Of a stretch of DNA of 64,000 nucleotides, positions 10,030-18,121 are shown piece by piece. Source of the DNA: an uncultured Pseudomonas sp. (lineage in GTDB: Bacteria; Pseudomonadota; Gammaproteobacteria; Pseudomonadales; Pseudomonadaceae); NCBI RefSeq assembly GCF_943846705.1, contig NZ_OX044366.1, positions 744,001 through 808,000 on the forward strand, given 5' to 3'. Position 1 is the first letter of the stretch, and each line of letters starts with the position of its first letter. Under the pieces are notes generated by a model. That model did not search any database, was not told where the DNA came from, and saw only the letters and a program-made list of their open reading frames with translations. Made by a program: the position numbers and the translations under genes.

Positions 10030-10455
10030 TTACTCAGCCAACTCGATAATTTCGTAGTCGTGAGTAATTTCAACACCGCCACGCCCGAGCATGATCGAAG
10101 CCGAGCAGTACTTCTCGGCCGAAAGCTCGACCGCACGCTTGACTTGGGCTTCTTTCAGGCCGCGGCCCTTGACCACAAAATGCAGGTGGATCTTGGTGAA
10201 CACCTTAGGTTCTTCCGTGGCCCGCTCAGCCTCGAGAAAAGCCTCGCAGCTTTCCACGGCCTGACGGGACTTCTTCAGGATGCTGACCACATCGAAGTTA
10301 CTGCAGCCGCCTAGGCCAATCAGCACCATCTCCATCGGCCGCACACCGAGGTTACGCCCACCGCTCTCCGGCGGGCCGTCCATGACCACCGCGTGACCAC
10401 TGCCCGACTCACCAATAAACAGGGCTTCGCCGGCCCACTGAATACGCGCTTTCAT
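10030..10455 (-). CDS. OsmC/YhfA-family protein
   Basis: A 141-residue OsmC-fold protein. It has an N-terminal beta-sheet (WAGEALFIGESGSGHAVVMD), then the motif PMEMVLIGLGGCSNFDVVSIL at about 41-61, where the conserved Cys sits as in YhfA-type members, and the C-terminal KYCSASIMLGRGGVEITHDYEI with the second Cys. OsmC relatives reduce organic peroxides, but the YhfA subgroup has no proven substrate. It converges on coq7 and is divergent from vfr. Confidence 0.88.
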   Translation of the reverse strand: MKARIQWAGEALFIGESGSGHAVVMDGPPESGGRNLGVRPMEMVLIGLGGCSNFDVVSILKKSRQAVESCEAFLEAERATEEPKVFTKIHLHFVVKGRGLKEAQVKRAVELSAEKYCSASIMLGRGGVEITHDYEIIELAE

Positions 10456-10690
10456 TACCCAGGCTCCGCTGTTAAAAAGGAACGCAGCTTAGCACAGCAC
10501 TTTTGCCAAGCGGCCACCCCCCATTCCCGCTTAAGTTCCACAGCTATATGTTAGCCAGGTCGCAAAACTGCACCTCGCTTAGAACTGTTTGTTAAGCTGG
10601 CGTCGGATAACTGGCACACTTGTACAGATAACTATTATTAGAAACGCCAGCCAAACAACGGCTTACTTTTTATATATTCGGGATTCGGGC

Positions 10691-11335
10691 ATGGTTGCTA
10701 TTACCCTCACACCTAAAATAAAAAATCTCGACAAGCTTCTCGCACACTGCCACCGCCGCCGCTACACCGCCAAGAGCACCATCATCTACGCAGGCGACCG
10801 TTGCGAAACGCTGTTCTTCATCGTCAAAGGTTCGGTCACTATTCTGATCGAAGACGATGATGGTCGGGAAATGATCATCGCTTACCTCAACACCGGCGAC
10901 TTCTTTGGCGAAATGGGCCTGTTCGAAAAGGACGGTACCGAGAAAGAACGCAGCGCTTGGGTCCGTGCCAAGACCGAATGCGAAGTGGCAGAGCTCAGCT
11001 ACGCCAAGTTTCGCGAACTCACCCAGCAAGATCCGGACATCCTCTACGCCCTGGGCAGCCAGATGGCCGAACGCTTGCGCAACACCACGCGCAAGGTGGG
11101 CGACCTGGCCTTCCTCGATGTTACCGGCCGCGTTGCACGCACCCTGCTCGACCTGTGCAAGCAACCCGACGCCATGACTCACCCAGACGGCATGCAGATC
11201 AAGATTACCCGCCAGGAAATCGGCCGCATCGTTGGCTGCTCGCGGGAAATGGTCGGCCGCGTACTCAAAGCCCTGGAGGAGCAAGGCCTGGTTAACGTCA
11301 AGGGCAAGACCATGGTGGTCTTCGGCACCCGCTAA
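10691..11335 (+). CDS. vfr: cAMP-activated global regulator Vfr (CRP family)
   Basis: A 214-residue CRP homolog. The start MVAIT at 10691 matches the known Vfr N-terminus; the frame continues further upstream but that extension is not Vfr-like. The cyclic-nucleotide-binding domain covers about 20-135, with the phosphate-binding cassette [12 protein letters not shown]. The C-terminal winged helix holds the recognition element [20 protein letters not shown]. In Pseudomonas, Vfr controls virulence and quorum-sensing genes. A perfect palindromic terminator follows, and ~235 bp of upstream DNA separates it from the OsmC-like gene. Confidence 0.95.
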   Translation: MVAITLTPKIKNLDKLLAHCHRRRYTAKSTIIYAGDRCETLFFIVKGSVTILIEDDDGREMIIAYLNTGDFFGEMGLFEKDGTEKERSAWVRAKTECEVAELSYAKFRELTQQDPDILYALGSQMAERLRNTTRKVGDLAFLDVTGRVARTLLDLCKQPDAMTHPDGMQIKITRQEIGRIVGCSREMVGRVLKALEEQGLVNVKGKTMVVFGTR

Positions 11336-11354
11336 ACCGAGTAAGCGCCCATGA

Positions 11355-11382
11355 AAAAGCCGACGCATGCGTCGGCTTTTTT
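11355..11382. terminator. Terminator between vfr and trpC
   Basis: A perfect 13+13-bp palindrome (AAAAGCCGACGCA / TGCGTCGGCTTTT) is followed by TT. It lies between two converging genes and has A/T tails on both sides, so it probably ends both vfr and trpGDC. Confidence 0.9.
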
Positions 11383-11395
11383 CTGGCTTGATCGC

Positions 11396-12232
11396 TCAGT
11401 CCACGTCTGACGAGGCAATCAGCCGCTTACGCTCGGGGAAGAACAGCCGCTCCAGCTCAGCCCCCGGATTATCGGCGCGCATAAACGCCTCGCCGACCAA
11501 AAAGGCATACACCTCACTGATCTCCATCAGCTCGACATCGGCACGATTGAGAATGCCACTCTCGGTCACCACCAGGCGGTCTCGCGGAATGCGCGGCAGC
11601 AGGTCAAGGGTGGTTTCCAGACTGAGTTCAAAGGTGTGCAGGTTACGGTTGTTGATGCCCACCAGCGGTGTGTCCAGCGTCTTCAGCGCCCGCTCTAGCT
11701 CATCGCCGTCATGCACCTCGACCAACACATCCAGATCAAAAGCTTTGGCCGTCGCGGCCAGCTCGGCCATCTGGCCATCTTCCAGCGCCGAAACGATCAG
11801 CAACACGCAATCGGCACCGAGCGCGCGCGCTTCAACGATCTGATATGGATCGAGCATAAAGTCTTTGCGGATCACCGGCAGCGAACAGGCCGCCCGCGCT
11901 TGCTGCAAGTAACGGTCGGCACCTTGGAAGAAGTCGATATCGGTGAGCACTGACAGGCAAGTGGCGCCACCGCTCTGGTAGCTCTGGGCGAGTTCAGCCG
12001 GCACGAAGTGCTCACGCAATACGCCCTTGCTCGGCGAGGCTTTTTTGATTTCGGCAATCACCGCTGGTTGCTTACGCTTGGCCTGCGCCAGCAGCGCCTG
12101 GGCAAAGCCGCGCACCGGATCGGCGCTGCGGGCTTGCTGCTCAAGTTCAGCGAGGTTGACGATGGCGCGGCGCGCCGCTACTTCCTCAGCCTTGCGCGCG
12201 AGGATTTTCTCCAGAACGGTTGGAATACTCAC
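11396..12232 (-). CDS. trpC: Indole-3-glycerol phosphate synthase
   Basis: A 278-residue monofunctional TIM-barrel enzyme of tryptophan synthesis. Motifs seen are [11 protein letters not shown] with the catalytic Lys near residues 60-70, [30 protein letters not shown] and VTESGI. Last gene of trpGDC; its start overlaps the trpD stop by 4 nt. Confidence 0.96.
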   Translation of the reverse strand: MSIPTVLEKILARKAEEVAARRAIVNLAELEQQARSADPVRGFAQALLAQAKRKQPAVIAEIKKASPSKGVLREHFVPAELAQSYQSGGATCLSVLTDIDFFQGADRYLQQARAACSLPVIRKDFMLDPYQIVEARALGADCVLLIVSALEDGQMAELAATAKAFDLDVLVEVHDGDELERALKTLDTPLVGINNRNLHTFELSLETTLDLLPRIPRDRLVVTESGILNRADVELMEISEVYAFLVGEAFMRADNPGAELERLFFPERKRLIASSDVD

Positions 12233-13278
12233 CCGGCATGCTCCTGTTTGAATACGGCGGTAAAGGACACCAACTCCTGCAGCTTTTCCCAGGCCAGCCC
12301 GGTATGCAAGGCATCATGCGCCAGCTGCACGCCCTCTTTAAGGGTGCTCGCCAGGTCCGCCGCATACAGCGCCGCACCGGCATTCAGCGCGATCATGTCT
12401 GCGGCCTTCTGCCCGGCGTCGGTCTTGCGTTTACTCAAGGCATCGCGGATCAGCGCCAGCGACGCCTCTGGGCTTTCCACCGCCAGGCCAACCAAACTCT
12501 GACTCTGCAGGCCGAGGTCTTCCGGCAGCACCTCGTACTCGCTGATCTGCCCATCTTTCAATTCGGCCACATGGGTGGCGGCAGCCAGGCTGAACTCATC
12601 CAGCCCATCGCGCGAATGCACCACCAGAATATGCTGGCTACCCAGGCGCTTGAGCACCTCGGCCAGCGGCCGGCACAGCGCCTGGCTGAATACCCCCACC
12701 ACCTGATGCTTGACCCCGGCCGGATTGGTCAGCGGGCCAAGCATATTGAAGATGGTGCGCAGGCCCAGCTCACGCCGTGGCACAGCGGCGTACTTCATGG
12801 CCGAATGATGCACCTGAGCGAACATAAAGCCGACACCGACGCTGTCGATACAGCGCGCCACCTGCTCGGGTGTCAGCTGCAGATAAATACCCGCGGCCTC
12901 AAGCAGATCGGCGCTGCCGCTCTTGCCCGAAACCGCGCGATTACCATGCTTGGCGACCTTGCCGCCGGCTGCGGCCACAACAAAACTGGCGGCGGTGGAT
13001 ACGTTGAAGATATTCGCCCCGTCGCCACCAGTGCCCACCACGTCAACCACATGGTCGAGCGTCTGCAGGTGCACGTGACTGGCCAGCTCGCGCATCACCG
13101 AAACCGCACCAACGATCTCGTCGATGGTTTCGCTTTTCATGCGCATGCCCATGAGGAACGCGCCAATCTGCGCATCCGTGCACTGGCCGGTCATGATCTC
13201 GCGCATGACGTCCTGCATTTCTGCGGTGCTCAGATCGAGCTGGCTCACCACCCGGTTGAGGGCTTCCTTAATATTCAT
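12229..13278 (-). CDS. trpD: Anthranilate phosphoribosyltransferase
   Basis: A 349-residue enzyme that joins anthranilate to PRPP. The PRPP-binding signature [15 protein letters not shown] lies near residues 82-96. [19 protein letters not shown] and GPLTNPAG are also diagnostic. The start shares one base with the trpG stop region and the end overlaps trpC by 4 nt, so the three genes form a tightly coupled operon. Confidence 0.96.
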   Translation of the reverse strand: MNIKEALNRVVSQLDLSTAEMQDVMREIMTGQCTDAQIGAFLMGMRMKSETIDEIVGAVSVMRELASHVHLQTLDHVVDVVGTGGDGANIFNVSTAASFVVAAAGGKVAKHGNRAVSGKSGSADLLEAAGIYLQLTPEQVARCIDSVGVGFMFAQVHHSAMKYAAVPRRELGLRTIFNMLGPLTNPAGVKHQVVGVFSQALCRPLAEVLKRLGSQHILVVHSRDGLDEFSLAAATHVAELKDGQISEYEVLPEDLGLQSQSLVGLAVESPEASLALIRDALSKRKTDAGQKAADMIALNAGAALYAADLASTLKEGVQLAHDALHTGLAWEKLQELVSFTAVFKQEHAG

Positions 13279-13871
13279 CAGCGCAGGCCTCCTTGTTGCT
13301 TGAGGAAGTTGGCGAACAATTCATGGCCCTGCTCAGTGAGAATCGACTCAGGGTGAAACTGCACGCCCTCGATATGCAGGGTCTTATGCCGCAGCCCCAT
13401 GATTTCATCCACAGCGCCATCGGCATGCTGGGTCCAGGCAGTCACTTCCAGGCTGTCCGGCAGGCTTGCATGCTCGACCACCAGTGAATGGTAACGAGTC
13501 ACCGTCAGTGGGTTATTCAAGCCGGCGAACACCCCCTGATCCTTATGAAACACCGGGCTGGTTTTACCGTGCATCACCTGACGCGCGCGCACCACATGAC
13601 CGCCAAACGCCTGGCCAATGCTCTGGTGGCCCAGGCACACACCGAGAATCGGCAGCTTGCCGGCAAAATGCAGGATGGCCTCGATGGACACTCCGGCTTC
13701 AGTCGGTGTACATGGGCCGGGCGACACCACGATGCGTTCGGGCTGCAGCGCCTCGATCTCGGCGATGCTCAGCTCGTCATTACGAATCACGTGCACATCA
13801 GCCCCCAGCTCACCGAGGTACTGCACCACGTTGTAGGTAAAGGAGTCGTAATTATCGATCATCAGCAGCAT
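13278..13871 (-). CDS. trpG: Anthranilate synthase component II (glutamine amidotransferase)
   Basis: A 197-residue class I amidotransferase that supplies ammonia to TrpE. The nucleophile Cys79 is in [10 protein letters not shown], and the His-Glu pair is in VQFHPESIL near 170. It is intact, but its first 20 bp coincide with the right-hand copy of the att repeat, so everything upstream of the ATG belongs to the insert. The insert supplies only a modest ribosome site (AAAGGG, about 12 nt upstream) and a Trp-rich leader further up. Confidence 0.96.
   Translation of the reverse strand: MLLMIDNYDSFTYNVVQYLGELGADVHVIRNDELSIAEIEALQPERIVVSPGPCTPTEAGVSIEAILHFAGKLPILGVCLGHQSIGQAFGGHVVRARQVMHGKTSPVFHKDQGVFAGLNNPLTVTRYHSLVVEHASLPDSLEVTAWTQHADGAVDEIMGLRHKTLHIEGVQFHPESILTEQGHELFANFLKQQGGLR
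13852..13871. repeat. att direct repeat, trpG-side copy
   Basis: Twenty bases at the trpG start (ATGCTGCTGATGATYGATAA on the minus strand) are repeated at 59925-59944 with a single C/T difference. This copy continues into the complete trpG. Confidence 0.85.
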
Positions 13872-14004
13872 TTTAAGTGCAACCCTTTGATTTTACTTAT
13901 TTTTAATCAGACCTTCCTGCCATGATACCCGCATATATACCCTCTCTTTCTTTTGCTGCGGAGAGCATGGGGTAAAACAGCCATCGGCCGAAGAAAACAG
14001 AAGC

Positions 14005-14031
14005 GGACAAAGAAAGACCGGCCGAGCCGGC
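14005..14031 (-). terminator. Possible attenuator hairpin downstream of the trpG leader peptide
   Basis: On the minus strand a short GC stem (CCGGC / GCCGG, 3-base loop) lies ~11 nt after the leader peptide stop and is followed by TCTTTCTTTGT. Its position suits a transcription attenuator for trpGDC. The stem is short, so this is tentative. Confidence 0.4.
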
Positions 14032-14041
14032 GAGGAGAAGG

Positions 14042-14086
14042 TCAGGCGCGCCAGCGCCAACGGGCGTGGGCCTTGATGATGCGCAT
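14042..14086 (-). CDS. trpL: Trp-rich leader peptide upstream of trpG
   Basis: A 14-codon ORF, MRIIKAHARWRWRA, with two Trp codons separated by one Arg just before the stop. It is the same length as, and clearly homologous to, the core of the leader upstream of trpE ([14 protein letters not shown]). Seventeen and fourteen base blocks are identical at DNA level. Paired Trp codons before a hairpin are the hallmark of ribosome-mediated attenuation. It lies 170 bp upstream of trpG, inside the insert. No strong ribosome site is visible. Confidence 0.78.
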   Translation of the reverse strand: MRIIKAHARWRWRA

Positions 14087-14137
14087 CAGGAGAGTACTGC
14101 TCGAGGTCACGGCGATATCTCGCGTTGAGATTCGGGC

Positions 14138-14166
14138 ACAGTAGCCCAGCACGCAATACGGTGCAA
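14138..14166 (-). promoter_or_regulatory. Putative promoter of trpGDC
   Basis: On the minus strand TTGCAC and TACTGT are separated by 17 bp. The -10 lies ~51 nt before the leader peptide, nearly the same geometry as at trpE (TTGATT-17-TAGTGT). Each hexamer matches consensus poorly, and the call rests on the parallel with trpE. Confidence 0.45.
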
Positions 14167-14333
14167 TATCACTATATCTAATATTTTCCATGCCCCTACA
14201 CCAATTGCCGACCGCGGCAGCACAGCACCTGGCCGACTCTAGCCGCCAGTGATACGGCAGCATACCAACGAACAGAACGACCGAGCTTAGGCAGGTTCTG
14301 GGGCCTGCGCTCTCGGGGCAGTCGTAACGACGA

Positions 14334-14651
14334 TCATACGCGCCGCCATGCGTAATCACTGACGACGCTCTTGATGCCGAAACCAGCACCAAACAGCACC
14401 TCAACCTCAACGCTTAAGGCCCACCATAGGACTTTGGAGTGAATCACCAGAGACGAGCTCTCGATCAGAGCGGCTACGACGGCGTAGCTCTTGTCGATGG
14501 CAAGCCGAAGTTGAAGGACTTCGGGAAGCGAGGGGTTGCTCGCGAGCTGAATGCGGACCTCGACGCTCTTGTCCGCAGCAAGTTGCTCCGGGATTTGCAC
14601 TGAGGAAGCGCTCACAGCGAGTCTGTTTGCGCTTGCCGGTGAATTCGACAT
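14334..14651 (-). CDS. Small protein with LRV/HEAT-like repeats
   Basis: A 105-residue ORF. Its middle shows two units of the pattern xxLAxDKSVEVRxxLAxNPSLPxxLxxxLAxDKSYxVxxAL, the leucine-rich-variant repeat often seen as solenoids. The second half drifts into sequence with no repeat, and no good ribosome site is seen. It may be a fragment of a longer repeat protein left at the insert edge. Function unknown. Confidence 0.4.
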   Translation of the reverse strand: MSNSPASANRLAVSASSVQIPEQLAADKSVEVRIQLASNPSLPEVLQLRLAIDKSYAVVAALIESSSLVIHSKVLWWALSVEVEVLFGAGFGIKSVVSDYAWRRV

Positions 14652-15083
14652 CGGCGAAAGACCGCTACTTCATGCAATGGGGTTGCAGAGAGGTTGGCGG
14701 CCTACTTCACCAGATCGAGAAGTGTATTTCAGTCCCTCCATAAGAACGCAGAGCCCCCCCCTCTTTTGAGAGGTTTGCACCAAACACGAACTGGTTAGCC
14801 TGAGTCGTCGGCGGAAGCAATAGAGCTCTCCACCTCCCCCGGCCTGATTCCTCCCCTTGCCCGAGAAAGAGGCTAAGGCTCTGTAGCCAATCTCGCGAAG
14901 GAAACAAAAAGGCTTCGCTTAAAAAGTGTGGCAGCAGCGAACTCCCAGATATGGAATCAGTGCTGCCATACCGGTTTTCAGCCGCCGTATCGGGTACACG
15001 CCAAGCCATTTAGCACCCACAGCCATTGCTGACACATTGCAACATGCGCTGACCGGATCCATGAAAAAGTACAAGGTGATTCC
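14652..15083. other. Gene-free stretch at the left edge of the catabolic cluster
   Basis: I see no convincing gene. The sequence has a C-run near 14754-14761 and scattered stop codons in all frames. The last bases hold AAGGTG, the ribosome site of the acyl-CoA dehydrogenase at 15084. Any promoter for the catabolic operon should lie here, but none is clear. Confidence 0.4.
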
Positions 15084-16229
15084 ATGAGCACGATGATGAC
15101 CGCAGAACAGAAAATGGCCGTAGAGGGACTGCGAAAGTTTCTGGATAAAGAGATCGAACCGAAAATTCGCGCCCATGGCGAAAGCTTTATCCCCAAAAAC
15201 ATGATGAAGAGCCTAGTCAGCGCCCTGGCCGAGTATGGCCTGATCAAAGCACCGCATCCGGAAGAGTGGGGGGGGCTGGGAATGGACTGGGTGACTCATC
15301 TACGGCTGTGGGAGGAAGTTGCCGTCAGTTCACTGGATCTGGCCATGCCGATCCTGATCAATGTGTGCGCTGCCGACCTACTGATCAATCAGGCTCCCGG
15401 GCATATCCAGCAGAAGTACCTGCCAGGCCTACTGTCAGGCGAGATGTTTGCCGGCATAGGCATTTCCGAACCCGATGTGGGCTCGGATGTAGCCGCCGCC
15501 AAGACCCGTGCCGTTCGCGATGGAGATCACTGGGTCATCAATGGCGAGAAAACCTGGATTTCCAGCGGTGAGTATATGGATCTGTTCATCTGTACCTGCA
15601 AGACCGGCAAGGGTGAGCTGACCCATATCGCCATCGATGCCAGCACGCCAGGCCTGGAAACCCGCGGTATCGCCAAGATGGCCCTAAACGGCCAGTCGAC
15701 CTCCCAGGTCTTCCTGTCGGATGTACGGGTACCGGTGGAGAACACCATTGGTGGTGTGGGCCTGGGCCTGAAGAACACCCTGGTTACCTTCGAGCGTGCC
15801 CGTTGTCACATGGCCGCCTGGGGATACTCCATAGCCCGCCGCGCACTTGAAGAGTCCATCAATTACAGCCAGATCCGCAGCCAGCACGGCAAGCAGATTG
15901 CAGGCCACCAGTTGATAGCGGAAAAGATCGCCGACATGGCCACCCACATCGATGCAGCCCGACTGCTGACCCTTCGTGCCGCGGAGATGATCGATAACGG
16001 CCAGCGCTGCGACAAAGAGTGCTCGATGGCCAAGTGGTACAGCACCGAGATGGCCGTGAAAGCTTGCCGTGACGCGGTACAGATTCACGGTGGCAACGGC
16101 GTGACCAAGGAATTCATTGTTGAACGCCTGGCGCGCGAGGCAATCATCGGCCCGATTCCCGACGGCACAACGGAAATCCAGAAGCTGCTGATTGCCCGAC
16201 TGCTGACGGGCATCCAGGCGTTCAGATAA
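15084..16229 (+). CDS. Acyl-CoA dehydrogenase (first catabolic cluster)
   Basis: A 381-residue FAD enzyme for the first oxidation of an acyl-CoA. Helical N-domain at 1-120; middle domain with AGIGISEPDVGSDVAA near 127-142 and WVINGEKTWISSGEY near 150-164; C-domain with RSQHGKQIAGHQLIAEKIA and VQIHGGNGVTKEF. At the usual catalytic Glu position (YEGT in medium-chain enzymes) the sequence reads PDGTTEIQ, an Asp. The base may be elsewhere or Asp may serve. AAGGTG precedes the ATG by 6 nt. First gene of a rightward operon with the hydratase 29 bp on. Confidence 0.9.
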   Translation: MSTMMTAEQKMAVEGLRKFLDKEIEPKIRAHGESFIPKNMMKSLVSALAEYGLIKAPHPEEWGGLGMDWVTHLRLWEEVAVSSLDLAMPILINVCAADLLINQAPGHIQQKYLPGLLSGEMFAGIGISEPDVGSDVAAAKTRAVRDGDHWVINGEKTWISSGEYMDLFICTCKTGKGELTHIAIDASTPGLETRGIAKMALNGQSTSQVFLSDVRVPVENTIGGVGLGLKNTLVTFERARCHMAAWGYSIARRALEESINYSQIRSQHGKQIAGHQLIAEKIADMATHIDAARLLTLRAAEMIDNGQRCDKECSMAKWYSTEMAVKACRDAVQIHGGNGVTKEFIVERLAREAIIGPIPDGTTEIQKLLIARLLTGIQAFR

Positions 16230-16258
16230 CAACAGATATCCGATAGCAGGAGAGAAGT

Positions 16259-17047
16259 ATGAGTGATGCTGCACTGTTGTTTGAACAGGTTGGGCCGGTT
16301 GGCTGGATAATCCTGAACCGTCCAAAGGCCATGAATGCCATCAACCTCGCCATGATTGCTGCCTTTGAAGAGTTGCTTCCGGAGATTGCAGACAACGACG
16401 ACATAAGGGTTCTGGCCATTACCGGACAGGGGCCGGCCTTCTGCGCCGGGGCAGACTTGAAGGAAGTACTAGCCTCGTCCCAGCTACCGCCGGGCGAACC
16501 GGACTTCATCGACCGCTTGACCGATCGGGTTATCAACCCCTTGCGCGACTTTCCCAAGCCGGTAATCGCGGCGTTGAACGGCATTACCATGGCAGGAGGC
16601 CTAGAGATGGCGCTGTGCGCTGACATAGTGCTTGCAACGGATAGCGCAAAGATCGGCGACGCGCACGCTAACTATGGTGTTTACCCCGGCGCTGGCGGCG
16701 CCGCCGTCTTGCCGCGCATCGTGCCACTCAATGTTGCCAAGTACCTGCTGCTCACAGGCAAAACATTGTCAGCTGAAGAAATGAAAGCCTATGGTTTCGT
16801 CAACCAAGTGGTGAGCGGCGACGCTCTGCGCGAAGCAACCCAGTCCCTGGCCGAGGAAATTGCCGCGAAGAGCCCGATCGCCCTACGGCGCATGAAGGAA
16901 GTTGCGAACACGGCCGGCGACAAGAGCCGTGACGCTGCATTGCAGCATGAGTCGGTAATGTTCCGGAAGCACATGCGCTCCTACGACGTCACCGAAGGCC
17001 TGCGGGCATTCAGCGAAAAGCGTTCCCCCTGCTTCAAGGGCTACTGA
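16259..17047 (+). CDS. Enoyl-CoA hydratase/isomerase family protein
   Basis: A 262-residue crotonase-fold enzyme. The CoA oxyanion-hole segments are FCAGADLKE near 62-70 and the MAGGLEMALCAD block near 109-120. The first catalytic Glu (GLEMAL) is present. The position 20 residues later, Glu in classical hydratases, is His in GDAHANYGVYPG, as in a known crotonase subgroup, so the reaction may differ from plain syn-hydration. It follows the dehydrogenase in one operon with GGAGAG 7 nt before the ATG. Confidence 0.85.
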   Translation: MSDAALLFEQVGPVGWIILNRPKAMNAINLAMIAAFEELLPEIADNDDIRVLAITGQGPAFCAGADLKEVLASSQLPPGEPDFIDRLTDRVINPLRDFPKPVIAALNGITMAGGLEMALCADIVLATDSAKIGDAHANYGVYPGAGGAAVLPRIVPLNVAKYLLLTGKTLSAEEMKAYGFVNQVVSGDALREATQSLAEEIAAKSPIALRRMKEVANTAGDKSRDAALQHESVMFRKHMRSYDVTEGLRAFSEKRSPCFKGY

Positions 17048-17137
17048 CCCTAGCCAGAACATATTCGAGCATGGGCCCGCTTCTCAGGATTCCCTGAAAG
17101 CCGGGCTTATTCGCGAAATTCGATATGGAGAAGAACA

Positions 17138-17914
17138 ATGAACCTACAGAACAAAGTCGTGGTGATTACCGGTGGCGCCTCCGGCCTAGGGCAGGCAACC
17201 GCGTGCTACCTGGTTCGGGAAAAGGGTGCCAAGGTAGCACTGCTGGATATCAACGAAGCTGCTGGCAAGGAAGCAGTGAACGAACTGGGCGAGGCGAATG
17301 CCGCCTTCTATCGTGTCGATGTCACGGTCGAGCAGGAGGTAGAAGCGGCGCTTGACGCCATTATCGGCAGATTCGGCGCCATTCATGCAAGCATCAATGC
17401 TGCTGGGATTCCTCTGCCGTCCAAGCTCCTCGACAAGGAAGGCAAGGCCTCGGGGCTGCAGAAGTTTCGGAGCGTGGTCAACATCAACCTTATCGGCCTG
17501 TTCACCGTGATGGCGAAGTGTGCGGAAAGGATGGCGCTGAACGAGCCCGACGAAAAAGGCGAGCGCGGCGTCATCGTGAACATTTCTTCCGGTGCTGCGT
17601 TCGAGGGCCAGATCGGCCAGTGCGGCTACAGCGCCTCAAAGGCGGGCATCAACGGCCTGAACATGCCAGCGGCCCGCGAACTGGGACCTCTGGGCATCCG
17701 CGTCAACTCGATCGCCCCAGGACTGTTCGCAACCCCCATGATCAAGTCCCTGAACCCCAAGGTGCAGGAGGCGTTGACTGCCATGTGCGAGGCGCCGAAG
17801 CGCATGGGCGAGATGGAGGAATTTGCCATGGCTTGCACCTTCCTTATCGAAAACAGCTACATGAATGGCCGTACCATCCGCCTAGATGCAGCCACTACCA
17901 TGCAGGCCAAGTAA
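17138..17914 (+). CDS. HSD10-like short-chain 3-hydroxyacyl-CoA dehydrogenase
   Basis: A 258-residue SDR with cofactor motif TGGASGLG at 12-19, the acidic residue in LLDIN that selects NAD, catalytic Ser in NISSGAAFEG and YSASKAG near 168. The C-terminal stretch AARELGPLGIRVNSIAPGLF closely follows type 10 17-beta-hydroxysteroid dehydrogenases, which oxidise 2-methyl-3-hydroxyacyl-CoA and steroid substrates. Placed after the hydratase, it should do the third beta-oxidation step. The family assignment is strong; the substrate is inferred. Confidence 0.85.
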   Translation: MNLQNKVVVITGGASGLGQATACYLVREKGAKVALLDINEAAGKEAVNELGEANAAFYRVDVTVEQEVEAALDAIIGRFGAIHASINAAGIPLPSKLLDKEGKASGLQKFRSVVNINLIGLFTVMAKCAERMALNEPDEKGERGVIVNISSGAAFEGQIGQCGYSASKAGINGLNMPAARELGPLGIRVNSIAPGLFATPMIKSLNPKVQEALTAMCEAPKRMGEMEEFAMACTFLIENSYMNGRTIRLDAATTMQAK

Positions 17915-18121
17915 CCACCACAGCGCTCGCTGTCGACACACTAGCCTACGAGAAACAACCGCCGCGAGGCGTCCGTGGCGGCAATAAACGCAGAAACGAG
18001 CGGTGAGTCTGATCCTTCGCAATCGATTTGCTGCTTTCAAAATCGGCAGGGACTGAAGACAACCAGAAACACATGGCTGCTTCAGTCCATCCCTAACAAC
18101 AAACACAATAGAGAACGCCCT

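Noticed and set aside
14042..14410. Longer minus-strand frame that ends with the leader peptide
   Set aside because: The frame runs 80-plus codons upstream but has no family similarity or ribosome site; the 14-codon leader with the paired Trp codons is the only convincing part.
14707..15009. 100-residue minus-strand frame left of the catabolic cluster
   Set aside because: No recognisable domain, no ribosome site, low-complexity tail; most likely chance.
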